Below the pieces are notes generated by a model that was given only the letters and a program-made list of their open reading frames with translations, did no database searches and was not told where the DNA came from. Position numbers and translations under genes: made by a program. A stretch of DNA of 25,282 nt from SFHK01 sp963618055 (GTDB lineage Bacteria > Bacillota > Clostridia > Christensenellales > Aristaeellaceae): assembly GCA_963618055.1 (NCBI GenBank), contig CAVERI010000038.1, positions 1-25,282 of the forward strand, read 5' to 3'. The stretch's first letter is position 1. Every line of letters starts with the position of its first letter. This document shows, in pieces, positions 1-8,536 of this stretch.

Positions 1-138
1 CGAGCAAGCGAAAGCAAACGAGCAAGCGAAAGCAAACGAGCAAGCGAAAGCAAACGAGCAAGCGAAAGCAAACGAGCAAGCGAAAGCAAACGAGCAAGCG
101 AAAGCAAACGAGCAAGCGAAAGCAAACGAGCAAAAGCG
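1..138. repeat. 18-bp tandem repeat array upstream of 5S rRNA
   Basis: The unit CGAGCAAGCGAAAGCAAA is repeated seven times without change (1-126), followed by a partial, diverged eighth unit (127-138). The array runs off the left edge, so its full length is unknown. It lies about 100 bases before the 5S gene, where the 23S-5S spacer of an rRNA operon would be expected; the 23S gene itself is not in the window. The unit is six codons long, so any reading frame stays open through it, but there is no sign that it is translated. Confidence 0.9.
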
Positions 139-230
139 AATCCGCCGCAAGCGAGTAAATTCGAGGTCAGCTTTTCCTGTGTGGTTTTCAAGGCGCAAGC
201 GTTGAAAAAACAAAGCAAAGTGAATACGAT

Positions 231-348
231 TTCCGGTGATAATGGCAAGAGGGAACCACCTGTACCCATCCCGAACACAGAAGTTAAGCCTCTTCGCGCC
301 GATGGTACTTGGCTGGCAACGGCCCGGGAGAGTAGGTCATCGCCGGAT
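231..348 (+). rRNA. rrf: 5S ribosomal RNA
   Basis: This is the 5S rRNA, the small RNA of the large ribosomal subunit. The conserved core is plain: CCCATCCCGAACACAGAAGTT followed by AAGCCTCTTCGCGCCGATGGTA, then GGGAGAGTAGGTCATCGCC. The 5' end TCCGGTGAT pairs with the 3' end ATCGCCGGA to close helix I, which fixes the ends to within a few bases. Length is about 117 nt, normal for bacteria. An open reading frame runs through it by chance. Confidence 0.96.
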
Positions 349-354
349 TCCAAA

Positions 355-473
355 GAGCCTGTGATGAAAGTCGCAGGCTCGAATTTTATGTATCTGTCCC
401 CAAATTCGAAACGAAAGCGCGGACAGAGAAACTCCGCCGAGCGGAAAGAGTCCGTGATTCGCGTCACAGGCTT
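355..473 (+). terminator. Two related hairpins after 5S rRNA (likely operon terminators)
   Basis: The first hairpin (355-380) pairs GAGCCTGTGA with TCGCAGGCTC around a six-base loop and is followed by GAATTTTAT. The second (448-473) has the same 26-base length and a similar stem with one mismatch, and is also followed by GAATTTTAT. They look like an imperfect duplication with a 93-base offset. A further CTGTCC/GGACAG pairing (394-426) lies between them. Position just after 5S suggests termination or processing of the rRNA transcript; the T-tracts are short, so strength is uncertain. Confidence 0.6.
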
Positions 474-588
474 GAATTTTATCTGTCTTAAGCATCCTGC
501 GGGTGTGAATGTGCGTTTTATATCGCGTGCAATTCTTGTTATGAAATTATATGGCAAATGGTATAACAGGCAGAAAACGAAAATGTTC

Positions 589-617
589 TTGTGAATGGGC
601 GCTCAGTCTGGTATAAT
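589..617 (+). promoter_or_regulatory. Predicted sigma-A promoter for the U32 gene
   Basis: A perfect -10 box TATAAT (612-617) lies 17 bases after a weaker -35 box TTGTGA (589-594). Transcription would start near 624, about 33 bases before the chosen start codon at 657. This favours the start at 657 over an in-frame upstream start at 591, which would lie inside the promoter. Confidence 0.6.
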
Positions 618-656
618 GGCGGTAATGAGATAATTATACTGGGGGTTTACACAAGC

Positions 657-2966
657 ATGGAGCTTTTATCGCCTGCGGGAAACCGGGAAGCGCTGATTGC
701 GGCTGTGGAAAACGGCGCGGATGCTGTGTATCTGGGCGGCAAAACGCTGAATGCCCGCAGGGGCGCGGGGAATTTTGATGACGACGAGCTGAAGTGGGCG
801 GCGGACTATCTGCACGAGCGCGGGAAGCGCATGTATGTGACTGTGAACACCGTGGTCAAGCAGGAGGAAATGCCGCTTTTATACGAGACGGCCTCGTCGC
901 TTGCGCGCGCGGGCGCAGACGGCGCGATTGTGCAGGACTTCGGCGTGTGTCAGGCGCTGGGCGAGCTGCTTCCGCACCTGCCTTTGCATGCGTCCACGCA
1001 GATGGCGATTCACAACCGGCAGGGCGCGGCGGAGCTGAAAAAGCGCGGATTTCATCGAGCGGTGCTGGCGCGTGAGATGACGCTTGAGCAGATTCGCGCC
1101 TGCGCCGACGAGGGCATCGAAATTGAGGTATTCGCGCACGGCGCGCTGTGCGTGGCCTGCTCCGGACAGTGCCTGTTTTCCAGCATGGTCGGCGGGCGCA
1201 GCGGAAACCGCGGCGTGTGCGCGCAGCCGTGCCGTCTGCCGTATCGGCTTACTGGGGCGGCGGAGGCGGACGGGTACCTTCTGTCGACGAAGGATCTGAT
1301 GACCGTCGATATGCTGGATTGCATGGCGCGCGCGGGCGTGACCAGTTTGAAGATCGAAGGGCGTTTGAAACGGCCGGAGTATGTGGCTGTGGTCACGCGC
1401 GCGTATCGGCGGGCGCTGGATGGCGAGTGCGTGACGGAGGCGGACAGGGAAGCGCTTCGGCAGATTTTTAACCGCGGCGGCTTCACGGACGGCTATCTGC
1501 AGGGCGTTGTGGACGGAACGCTGATTTCGCGCGTGCGCCCTTCGCACTGGGGAAGTCGAGTCGGCACGGCGGTGAGCGCGAAAAAAATTGTTCTGAACGC
1601 CGACGTGCTTGCGCAGGACGCTTTGGCTGTGCGGACGTCTTCGGGCGAGGACGTGCCCGTGAAGCTGTGCGGGAGAGCCGGGGAATCGGTGGCGAATCCC
1701 GCGGGCGTAGTCGGAGACGTGATGCGCATGGTGAGCGAAGCGCAGATGGCACAGGCGCGGGAAAGCTGGCGCGAAACCGCGCGCACGGTGGGCGTTCGGG
1801 CGGAGGTGTATATAGAGGAAGGAACGCCCGCGCGCGCATATGTGACGGACGGCACGAACACGGCGGAGGCAACCGGATGGACGCCGGAAACGGCGCGCAG
1901 CGCGGTCGACGAAGCGCGGATTCGGGCGCAGTTTGAGAAGACCGGCGGCACGCCCTATCGGATGGACGAGGTTGTGATTCACATTTCCGGGCAGCCGTTT
2001 GTGCCGGCTTCGGGGCTGAACGCGCTTCGACGCGACGCGCTGGCCGCGCTTTCGGAAAAGCGCATCATGGCCATGCGTGTGACGGATACGGAGGTGAAAA
2101 CGCCCGTTCCCCATTCGCTGCCAAGCGAGGGAAGACCCGAGCGTGTGCGGCTGGTGGCGCAGGCGCGAAGCGCGGCGCTGCTCGCGGCGGCGAAGGAAGC
2201 CGGCGCGGATGAGTGCGCGTTTGAACCGGCGGACGTGCGCCGGGGGGCACTGGACGCGCAGACACGGGGGCTAACGGAATTATTTCTGTATCTGCCGCCG
2301 GTAATGGACGAAAAATCGCTTTCCTATGTGAACGAATGGGCGTTTGAAAACGACCAAAGAATAAGGGGCGTATACCTGACCAATTTCGGGCAGGCAGGGC
2401 TGAAATGGCCGGGCGCAAAGCGGTATGACGCGGCGCTCAATCTGGCCAATGCCGCGGCGGTGGCGTTTCTCGGCGCGGAGAAGAGCGTATATACGCCGTC
2501 TTTGGAGCTGAGTACGAAGGAAATTGAGGCGGTCGGTGGCCGGCGGGAGCTGATCGTATACGGCCGGGTGCCGCTGATGCACCTGCGGCATTGTCCGGTG
2601 AACGCGGCGCGCGGCGGGGGACGGCACGCGGACTGTCACGCCTGCGACGCGGCGCGAGCCGGGGCTCGGACGGACGACAGCGCGCTGATCGACCGCAAGC
2701 GCGTGCGCTTCCCACTTTCGCGGCTGGCGGAGGAGGGCGGCTGCGTCGTGGACGTGGAAAACAGCGTGCCATTGTCGCTTCTGAAGCACACCGGACGGCT
2801 GCCCGCGGCCTGCGGCTGGCGCATGCGGTTTACCGACGAGGACGAGCGGCAGGTTCGCGCGCTTACGGAGGCGTTCCGCCGTCTCGCGGACGGGGGACGC
2901 TTGGACGAGGCCGACGCGGAGCCGGAACGGATAACCACCGGGCATTATTTCCGCCCGGTTGACTGA
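657..2966 (+). CDS. U32 family peptidase, large form (RlhA-like, DUF3656 type)
   Basis: The 769-residue protein starts MELLSPAGN, the usual opening of U32 proteins. It carries the family signature around residues 157-193 (EVFAHGALC, then GQC, then GVCAQPC). Cysteines 165, 172 and 188, with 222 as a possible fourth, fit the iron-sulfur ligands known in the related UbiU/UbiV and RlhA proteins. The length and the C-terminal half, ending with a cysteine-rich YGRVPLMHLRHCPVN segment, match the large DUF3656-containing class. Its E. coli member RlhA hydroxylates C2501 of 23S rRNA. Most members are called peptidases, but an RNA-hydroxylase role is as likely here. The start at 657 is preceded by GGGGG. 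The stop lies 15 bases before mutS2, so the two are probably co-transcribed. Family assignment is firm; the substrate is inference. Confidence 0.92.
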   Translation: MELLSPAGNREALIAAVENGADAVYLGGKTLNARRGAGNFDDDELKWAADYLHERGKRMYVTVNTVVKQEEMPLLYETASSLARAGADGAIVQDFGVCQALGELLPHLPLHASTQMAIHNRQGAAELKKRGFHRAVLAREMTLEQIRACADEGIEIEVFAHGALCVACSGQCLFSSMVGGRSGNRGVCAQPCRLPYRLTGAAEADGYLLSTKDLMTVDMLDCMARAGVTSLKIEGRLKRPEYVAVVTRAYRRALDGECVTEADREALRQIFNRGGFTDGYLQGVVDGTLISRVRPSHWGSRVGTAVSAKKIVLNADVLAQDALAVRTSSGEDVPVKLCGRAGESVANPAGVVGDVMRMVSEAQMAQARESWRETARTVGVRAEVYIEEGTPARAYVTDGTNTAEATGWTPETARSAVDEARIRAQFEKTGGTPYRMDEVVIHISGQPFVPASGLNALRRDALAALSEKRIMAMRVTDTEVKTPVPHSLPSEGRPERVRLVAQARSAALLAAAKEAGADECAFEPADVRRGALDAQTRGLTELFLYLPPVMDEKSLSYVNEWAFENDQRIRGVYLTNFGQAGLKWPGAKRYDAALNLANAAAVAFLGAEKSVYTPSLELSTKEIEAVGGRRELIVYGRVPLMHLRHCPVNAARGGGRHADCHACDAARAGARTDDSALIDRKRVRFPLSRLAEEGGCVVDVENSVPLSLLKHTGRLPAACGWRMRFTDEDERQVRALTEAFRRLADGGRLDEADAEPERITTGHYFRPVD

Positions 2967-2981
2967 TGAGGAGCTATTTCT

Positions 2982-5345
2982 ATGAATGAACGATACCAAC
3001 GGGTGCTGGAGTACCCGAAGATTTTGAACCGTCTGGCGGGCTTCGCCGTGTCGGCAATGGGCAAGGAACGCGCGCTGGCGCTTCGCCCCAGCGGCGATTT
3101 TGAAGAGGTGCGGCGGCTTCAGGCGCAGACGGAGGAGGCCTCGTCCGTAATCGCGTACACCGGCGGCAATCCTATGAGCGAGTTTGACGATGTGCGCGAA
3201 TATCTGAAGCTGTCCACCGTCGGCGCGACGCTGTCGATGAAGGCGCTTTTGAGCGTCGCGGGCGCGCTGCGTGCCTGCCGAACTGTGCGCAAGGCGCTGG
3301 TGACGGAACGCGAGGACACGCCGATTCTCACCGAGATGGGCTCGCGCATTGCGTCGAACCGCATGCTGGAGGAGGACATCACGAACGCCATTATCTCGGA
3401 GGACGAGATGAGCGACCATGCCAGCCCGGAGCTGTACGACATTCGCCGCCACATCCGCGTGATCAACGACCGCGTGCGCGACAAGCTGAACAGTTATATC
3501 CGCTCCGCCAGCACGCAGAAGTACCTGATGGATTCCATCATCACCATGCGAAACGGACGGTACGTGATTCCGGTCAAGGCGGAATACCGCCAGCAGGTGC
3601 CGGGGCTGGTGCACGATCAGTCCGGCAGCGGCTCGACGCTGTTCATCGAGCCAATGGCGATTGTGGAGGCGGGCAACGAGCTGAAGGAATGGACGCTGAA
3701 GGAGCGGCAGGAGATGGAGAAGATTCTGAAGGACTTCTCCGCACGCATCGCGCCCGACGCGCCGATGATCGCTTCCAGCTTGGGCATTCTGGCCGATCTG
3801 GACTGCGTGTTCGCCCGCGCGTATCTGGCGCGCGAGATGAACGCGGTGGAGCCGAAGCTGAACGCGGACGGGCGCGTGAACCTGATTCGCGCGCGGCATC
3901 CGCTGATTGATCCCGAGAAGGTAGTGCCTTCTAACCTGTGGATGGGCGAGGATTTCACCACGCTCGTAATCACCGGCCCGAACACCGGCGGCAAGACGGT
4001 CACGCTGAAGACGGTGGGTCTGCTTACGCTGATGGCACAGTCCGGCATGCAGATACCGGCGCAGTTCGGCAGCGAAATCGCCGTGTTTGACGAGGTGTTC
4101 GCCGACATTGGCGACGAGCAGTCGATCGAGCAGAGCCTGTCGACGTTCTCGTCCCACATGACCAACATCGTGGAGATTTTGAAGAACGTAACGCCGCGTT
4201 CGCTTGTGCTGTTTGACGAACTGGGCGCGGGCACCGACCCGACCGAGGGTGCGGCGCTGGCCATGGCGATCTTGGAGCACCTGCTGAGCCTGCGCGTGAC
4301 GACGCTGGCGACGACGCATTATTCCGAATTGAAGGCGTTTGCGCTGAGCACCAAGGGCGTGGAGAACGCGTCGGTGGAATTCGATGTGGAAACGCTGCGG
4401 CCCACGTACCGGCTGTCCATCGGCGTGCCGGGAAAGAGCAACGCGTTTGAAATTTCGCGCAAGCTGGGGCTGCCTGAGCCGCTGATCGCCGCAGCGGGTG
4501 AGCGGCTGACGCGCGACCAGATTCGCTTTGAAGACGTGATCGCGAACGCCGAATACCACCGGCAGATTGCCGAGAAGGAGCAGAAGCTGGCGGAGCAGGC
4601 GCACATCGAGACGCAGCGCATCCGCAACGAGGCGGAGAAGGAGCGCAGGGAATACGAAAGCCAGCGTGAGGCGATGATCCGCAAGGCGAAGGACGACGCG
4701 CGCAAAATCATGCAGAAGGCACAGCGCGAGTCCGAGCAGATTATTTCGGAGCTGAAAAAGGCGAAGACCACGCAGTCCTTCAAGGAGCACGAGCTGCACG
4801 GCATGCGCGCGCGGCTGCAGGGCGGCATCGATGAGCTGGCGGACAGGATCGTGGCGGTTCATCCCGCCGAGGGCGAAGCGCCAACGGAACTGAAGGTGGG
4901 CGAGCACGTGATTCTGGGCAGCCTTGCCACGCGCGCCACCGTGCTCACCGTGCCGGACGCGAAGGGCGATTTCATGGTGCAGGCGGGAGCAATGAAGATG
5001 AAGGCGAACCTGAAGACCGTGCGCCGCGCGCCGGAGGAGCCGAAAAAGAAGGAAAAGCCGAAGGCAAAGGCGCAGACGAGCGTGTCCGTCGCAACGCGGC
5101 AGGCCTCTATGGAATGCGACGTGCGCGGCATGACGGTGGAGGAGGCGCTGGTGCAGGTAGACCTGTTCTTGGACGGCGCACAGATGAATTCGCTGAAAAC
5201 CGTCACCATCATCCACGGCAAGGGAACGGGAGCCCTGCGCGCCGGGATTCACAGCCATCTGAAGCATCACCCGGCCGTGGCCGAGTTCCGGCTGGGCCGC
5301 TATGGCGAGGGCGAGGACGGCGTGACGATCGTAACGCTGAAATAA
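2982..5345 (+). CDS. mutS2: Endonuclease MutS2
   Basis: A 787-residue MutS2 protein, the normal length. The N-terminal half has the MutS core and clamp region. The ATPase carries the Walker A motif GPNTGGKT at residues 332-339 and Walker B FDELGAGTDP with Asp412-Glu413. A long charged coiled coil (about 515-620) and a KOW-like segment follow. The last 78 residues form an Smr domain with DVRG and HGKGTG motifs, the nuclease part. MutS2 suppresses homologous recombination in some bacteria and, in Bacillus (also called RqcU), acts on stalled or collided ribosomes. It lacks the mismatch-binding domain of MutS. A GAGGAG site precedes the start. It sits between the U32 gene and htrA in one apparent operon. 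Confidence 0.97.
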   Translation: MNERYQRVLEYPKILNRLAGFAVSAMGKERALALRPSGDFEEVRRLQAQTEEASSVIAYTGGNPMSEFDDVREYLKLSTVGATLSMKALLSVAGALRACRTVRKALVTEREDTPILTEMGSRIASNRMLEEDITNAIISEDEMSDHASPELYDIRRHIRVINDRVRDKLNSYIRSASTQKYLMDSIITMRNGRYVIPVKAEYRQQVPGLVHDQSGSGSTLFIEPMAIVEAGNELKEWTLKERQEMEKILKDFSARIAPDAPMIASSLGILADLDCVFARAYLAREMNAVEPKLNADGRVNLIRARHPLIDPEKVVPSNLWMGEDFTTLVITGPNTGGKTVTLKTVGLLTLMAQSGMQIPAQFGSEIAVFDEVFADIGDEQSIEQSLSTFSSHMTNIVEILKNVTPRSLVLFDELGAGTDPTEGAALAMAILEHLLSLRVTTLATTHYSELKAFALSTKGVENASVEFDVETLRPTYRLSIGVPGKSNAFEISRKLGLPEPLIAAAGERLTRDQIRFEDVIANAEYHRQIAEKEQKLAEQAHIETQRIRNEAEKERREYESQREAMIRKAKDDARKIMQKAQRESEQIISELKKAKTTQSFKEHELHGMRARLQGGIDELADRIVAVHPAEGEAPTELKVGEHVILGSLATRATVLTVPDAKGDFMVQAGAMKMKANLKTVRRAPEEPKKKEKPKAKAQTSVSVATRQASMECDVRGMTVEEALVQVDLFLDGAQMNSLKTVTIIHGKGTGALRAGIHSHLKHHPAVAEFRLGRYGEGEDGVTIVTLK

Positions 5346-5366
5346 AAGGCGAGGAAGGATACATTC

Positions 5367-6464
5367 ATGAAAAAGCTGACTGCAATGCTGATGGTTCTTG
5401 TGCTGCTTATGCTGCCGTTCGCCGGAGCGGAAACGGCGACGCCGAGCCTGATTTTCTCGAGCGTGAACCCGCTGCCGGACATCTACGAGCGCGTGTCTCC
5501 CAGCGTGGTTTCGGTCGTATTGACCACCACCGTATGGGACGCGGCCACGGACAGCGTGAAAACGACCGAGCTGGGTGGCGCAAGCGCCGTCTGCGTGAAC
5601 GGGGATGGATACTTCCTCACCAACTACCATGTGGTGCAGGAGGCGGACGAGATGGAGATTCGTCTGGAGGACGGCACGGCCTACGAAGCCTATACCGTCG
5701 GCTTCGACGAGGCGGCGGACGTAGCCGTGATTCGCGTGGAAGAGAAAACGGGCATCCAGCCGGTCACCATCGGAAAGTCCTCCGAGCTGCGCGTGGGCGA
5801 GCTGATCTGCACGATCGGCACGCCGGTGAACGAGCGCGGCATGTACAACACCCTGACCGCGGGCTACGTGTCCGGCCTGAACCGCGAGGACGCCGACCCC
5901 CAGTCCAGCCGCGCCATCGGCCTGATTCAGATTGATGCGCCGATCAACCCCGGCAACTCCGGCGGCGCGCTTCTGAACGCGAAGGGCGAGCTGGTGGGCA
6001 TTCCGTTCATGAAGTACATGGGCTATGTGGGTCGAACCGAGAGCGGCGAGGAGTTTGTGGCTTATGACGGACTGGCGTTCGCCATTCCGATTGACGTCGC
6101 GTGGCCGATTGCCGAGAGCATCATTAAGACCGGCGTGTACAACCGTCCGCGCTTCGGCGTGAGCGTGCAGTCGATCGACGGGCCGGAGGAGATGCTCAAG
6201 AACTTCCCGCCGGCTGGTCTGCAGGTGGCCGAGGTGGAGAAAAACGGCTCCGGCGCGAAGGCGGGTCTGCGCGTGGGCGACGTGATCACCCATGTGAACG
6301 GCACGCGCATTTACGATTTCCGCGAGTATACCAAAATCATCGACAAGCTGCCCGTGGGCACGTCGTTTGAAATCACCGTCGCGCGCTACAACGACGAGAA
6401 GGGTGAGAAGCTGCGCATGCCCATCGAGGTGAAGCTGACGGTAACGCTTGAGATGATCGACTAA
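5367..6464 (+). CDS. Secreted trypsin-like serine protease, HtrA/DegP family, with PDZ domain
   Basis: The 365-residue protein begins with a signal peptide (basic MKK, hydrophobic residues 4-20, AGAE at the probable cleavage site), so it is exported. The protease domain has the full triad: His88 in TNYHVV, Asp118 in ADVAVI and Ser198 in PGNSGG. A single PDZ domain covers about residues 250-350, with AGLRVGDVITHVNG. HtrA proteases degrade or refold damaged proteins outside the membrane. Unlike DegS or B. subtilis HtrA, which keep an uncleaved membrane anchor, this one appears to be cleaved, though an uncleaved anchor cannot be excluded. It lies 21 bases after mutS2, with an AGGAAGGA ribosome site. 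Confidence 0.94.
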   Translation: MKKLTAMLMVLVLLMLPFAGAETATPSLIFSSVNPLPDIYERVSPSVVSVVLTTTVWDAATDSVKTTELGGASAVCVNGDGYFLTNYHVVQEADEMEIRLEDGTAYEAYTVGFDEAADVAVIRVEEKTGIQPVTIGKSSELRVGELICTIGTPVNERGMYNTLTAGYVSGLNREDADPQSSRAIGLIQIDAPINPGNSGGALLNAKGELVGIPFMKYMGYVGRTESGEEFVAYDGLAFAIPIDVAWPIAESIIKTGVYNRPRFGVSVQSIDGPEEMLKNFPPAGLQVAEVEKNGSGAKAGLRVGDVITHVNGTRIYDFREYTKIIDKLPVGTSFEITVARYNDEKGEKLRMPIEVKLTVTLEMID

Positions 6465-6486
6465 AAAGCAAGCGAGGGTGAATGCC

Positions 6487-6891
6487 ATGCAGGCCATACC
6501 GGTTGTCGCCGGGATTCTGGTGCGAAATGGGCAAATCATGATCAGCCGTCGTCCGGCGGGCGCGCATTTAGGCATGAAATGGGAGTTCCCCGGCGGGAAG
6601 ATCGAGCCGGGCGAAACGCCGGAGGCCGCGCTTCGCCGCGAGCTCATGGAGGAAACGGGCGCGGAGGCCGAGGCCATGCGCATTTACGACGCGAAGCTGT
6701 GGGCGTACCCGGAGAAGACGGTGCTTTTGCTGTTCTACGCGGCGCGTCTTCTCTCCGGCGAGCCGCGGCCGCTGGAGGGGCAGACGCTGGAATGGGTGAA
6801 ACCCGGCGAGCTGGGCGGCTACGCATTTGCGCCCGCGGATGAAACGGTTGCCCGGCGGCTGATGGAGGAAATGGCGATTTCTGACATTTGA
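6487..6891 (+). CDS. mutT: NUDIX hydrolase, MutT type (8-oxo-dGTP diphosphatase)
   Basis: The complete NUDIX box is visible: GKIEPGE, seven residues, REL, then MEETGA, giving GX5EX7REUXEEXGU. The protein has 134 residues, the usual size of MutT, and opens with IPVVAGILVRNGQIMISRR, as in 8-oxo-dGTP diphosphatases that remove oxidised nucleotides before they are built into DNA. I chose the ATG at 6487 because GAGGGTG lies about eight bases before it; an in-frame GTG at 6478 overlaps that site. It follows htrA by 22 bases and probably closes the operon. The precise substrate is family inference, and other small NUDIX activities are possible. Confidence 0.92.
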   Translation: MQAIPVVAGILVRNGQIMISRRPAGAHLGMKWEFPGGKIEPGETPEAALRRELMEETGAEAEAMRIYDAKLWAYPEKTVLLLFYAARLLSGEPRPLEGQTLEWVKPGELGGYAFAPADETVARRLMEEMAISDI

Positions 6892-6923
6892 GCCCGAGAA
6901 ATGTATCGTTGCGCGGATACGCG

Positions 6924-6952
6924 TTGCGCGAGGCGGCGCGGCGTGGTAGACT
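6924..6952 (+). promoter_or_regulatory. Candidate promoter for nfeD-floA
   Basis: TTGCGC (6924-6929) and TAGACT (6947-6952) are spaced by 17 bases, 33 bases before the nfeD start. Both boxes deviate from consensus, and the surrounding CGTTGCGCG sequence is directly repeated (6907 and 6922). It is the best candidate in the gap after mutT. Confidence 0.4.
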
Positions 6953-6985
6953 ATACGTGCAAAACAAAGCCGGGAGGGATTCGCA

Positions 6986-7477
6986 ATGGACGCGGTAATC
7001 TCGTATGTGGCCGCAAACGCGCTGCCGCTGGTGGTGGTGGCGCTGGGCATGGGGCTTCTGATTCTGGAAATGTATCTGCCGGGCTTCGGCCTGCCGGGCA
7101 TTGCGGGCGTAGTGCTGTCGGTGCTGGGCATTGTATTCATGGCCGAATCGCTTTTGGAGGGGCTGATTGCGGCGCTGATTGAGCTGGCGCTGCTGTGTGT
7201 CGCGTTTTCCTTTGCCATTCGTTCGGCGGCGAAGGGAAGGCTGGCAAAGTCCAAGTTAGTGCTTCACGCGGTGGCGACGGATTCCAAGGAGGAAAACCCG
7301 CTGCTGTTCTACATGGGCAAGGAGGGCGTGGTCGCGACGCGGCTAAGCCCCGTAGGCACGGGCGAGTTCGACGGCGTGCGCCTGACAGTGCTGTCTGAGG
7401 GCGAGTTTGTGGAGACCGGCGAAAGAGTGAAGGTGACCCGCGTGGAGGGCAACCGAATTTACGTGCGCCGCGTGTAA
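6986..7477 (+). CDS. NfeD family membrane protein
   Basis: This 163-residue protein has about three membrane segments in residues 10-80 (hydrophobic stretches with the GFGLPGIAG turn typical of NfeD) and a C-terminal soluble OB-fold domain (about 100-163, EGVVATRLSPVGTGEFDG...). NfeD proteins pair with flotillin-like SPFH proteins, and this gene is directly upstream of floA, as yqeZ is in Bacillus. It is a short form without the N-terminal protease domain of long NfeD proteins. It probably helps organise membrane microdomains. GGGAGGG lies seven bases before the ATG. Confidence 0.9.
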   Translation: MDAVISYVAANALPLVVVALGMGLLILEMYLPGFGLPGIAGVVLSVLGIVFMAESLLEGLIAALIELALLCVAFSFAIRSAAKGRLAKSKLVLHAVATDSKEENPLLFYMGKEGVVATRLSPVGTGEFDGVRLTVLSEGEFVETGERVKVTRVEGNRIYVRRV

Positions 7478-7516
7478 CGCGCCGGCCGCGCGAGAGGAAA
7501 TGAAGGGGGATTGGAT

Positions 7517-8521
7517 ATGGACGGTTCTACGACGATTCTGTTTGCGCTGGTCGTATTTCTGGCGCTCGCGCTGCTGTACTTCTTTGCGCGTTTCTTCCCG
7601 GTTGGGCTGTGGATTTCGGCCATGGCGTCTGGCGTGCGCGTGCGCATCTCGATTCTCATCGGCATGCGGTTCCGCCGTATCGCGCCCGGCGATATTGTGC
7701 GTCCGCTGATTAAGGCCACGAAGGCCGGCCTAAACATTGACATCAACGAGATGGAAGCCCATATGCTGGCGGGCGGACACCTGAACCGCGTGGTGGACGC
7801 ACTGATTGCCGCGCAGGCCGCCAACATCGATCTGTCGTTTGAAAACTGCCGCGCCATCGATCTGGCCGGCCGCGACGTGCTGGAGGCCGTGAAGACCTCC
7901 GTCAACCCCAAGGTCATTGAAACACCCATCGTGGCCGCCGTAGCCAAGGACGGCATCGAGCTGAAGGCAAAGGCGCGCGTGACCGTGCGCACGAACCTTG
8001 ACAAGCTGGTCGGCGGCGCGGGCGAGGAAACCATTCAGGCGCGCGTCGGCGAGGGCATCGTAACGACCATCGGCTCCGCCGGAACCCATAAGGAAGTGCT
8101 GGAAAACCCGGACAAGATTTCCGAAACCGTGCTGAGCAAGGGCTTGGATTCGGGCACGGCGTATGAAATTCTCTCCATTGATATCGCGGATGTGGACGTC
8201 GGCCGCAACGTTGGCGCGCAGCTGCAGATGGATCAGGCCGAGGCAGACCGCCGCATTGCACAGGCGAAGGCCGAGGAGCGCCGCGCCATGGCTGTGGCCA
8301 AGGAGCAGGAAAATATCGCGGCCGTTCAGGAAATGCGCGCCCGCGTGGTCGAAGCCGAGGCGGAGGTGCCGCGTGCGATGGCCGAGGCGCTTCGCAGCGG
8401 AAAGCTGGGCGTGATGGATTATTACAAGATGCAGAATGTACAGAGCGACACGCATATGCGCGAGTCGATCGCCGGTTCGGGCAAGCCTGTTTCCAGCGAA
8501 TCGGCGCCGGGCAAAAAGTAA
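7517..8521 (+). CDS. floA: Flotillin-like protein FloA
   Basis: This 334-residue protein has one N-terminal membrane segment (about residues 5-25), an SPFH domain and a C-terminal Glu/Ala-rich coiled coil (about 235-295, with repeated AEA and AKAEE motifs). Length and sequence (AGGHLNRVVDALIAAQ, SVNPKVIETP) fit FloA/YqfA. FloA scaffolds ordered membrane patches that hold signalling and secretion proteins. I chose ATG 7517 because AAGGGGGA ends six bases before it; the in-frame TTG at 7511 directly abuts that site. It lies 39 bases after nfeD, its usual partner. Confidence 0.96.
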   Translation: MDGSTTILFALVVFLALALLYFFARFFPVGLWISAMASGVRVRISILIGMRFRRIAPGDIVRPLIKATKAGLNIDINEMEAHMLAGGHLNRVVDALIAAQAANIDLSFENCRAIDLAGRDVLEAVKTSVNPKVIETPIVAAVAKDGIELKAKARVTVRTNLDKLVGGAGEETIQARVGEGIVTTIGSAGTHKEVLENPDKISETVLSKGLDSGTAYEILSIDIADVDVGRNVGAQLQMDQAEADRRIAQAKAEERRAMAVAKEQENIAAVQEMRARVVEAEAEVPRAMAEALRSGKLGVMDYYKMQNVQSDTHMRESIAGSGKPVSSESAPGKK

Positions 8522-8536
8522 GGGGAGACGATCGCA

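Noticed and set aside
1..126. The tandem array as a CRISPR array
   Set aside because: The copies are directly joined with no spacers, and the unit is too short.
1..594. A frame open from the left edge through the 18-bp repeats and the 5S rRNA gene
   Set aside because: It passes through a structural RNA and two hairpins. The repeat unit is a multiple of three, so the frame stays open without selection.
2280..6683. A 1467-codon open frame on the minus strand opposite mutS2 and htrA
   Set aside because: It is the antisense shadow of genes with clear motifs. High GC and codon choice remove stop codons on the other strand. Its translation is rich in His, Arg and Leu with no domain, and it has no ribosome site.
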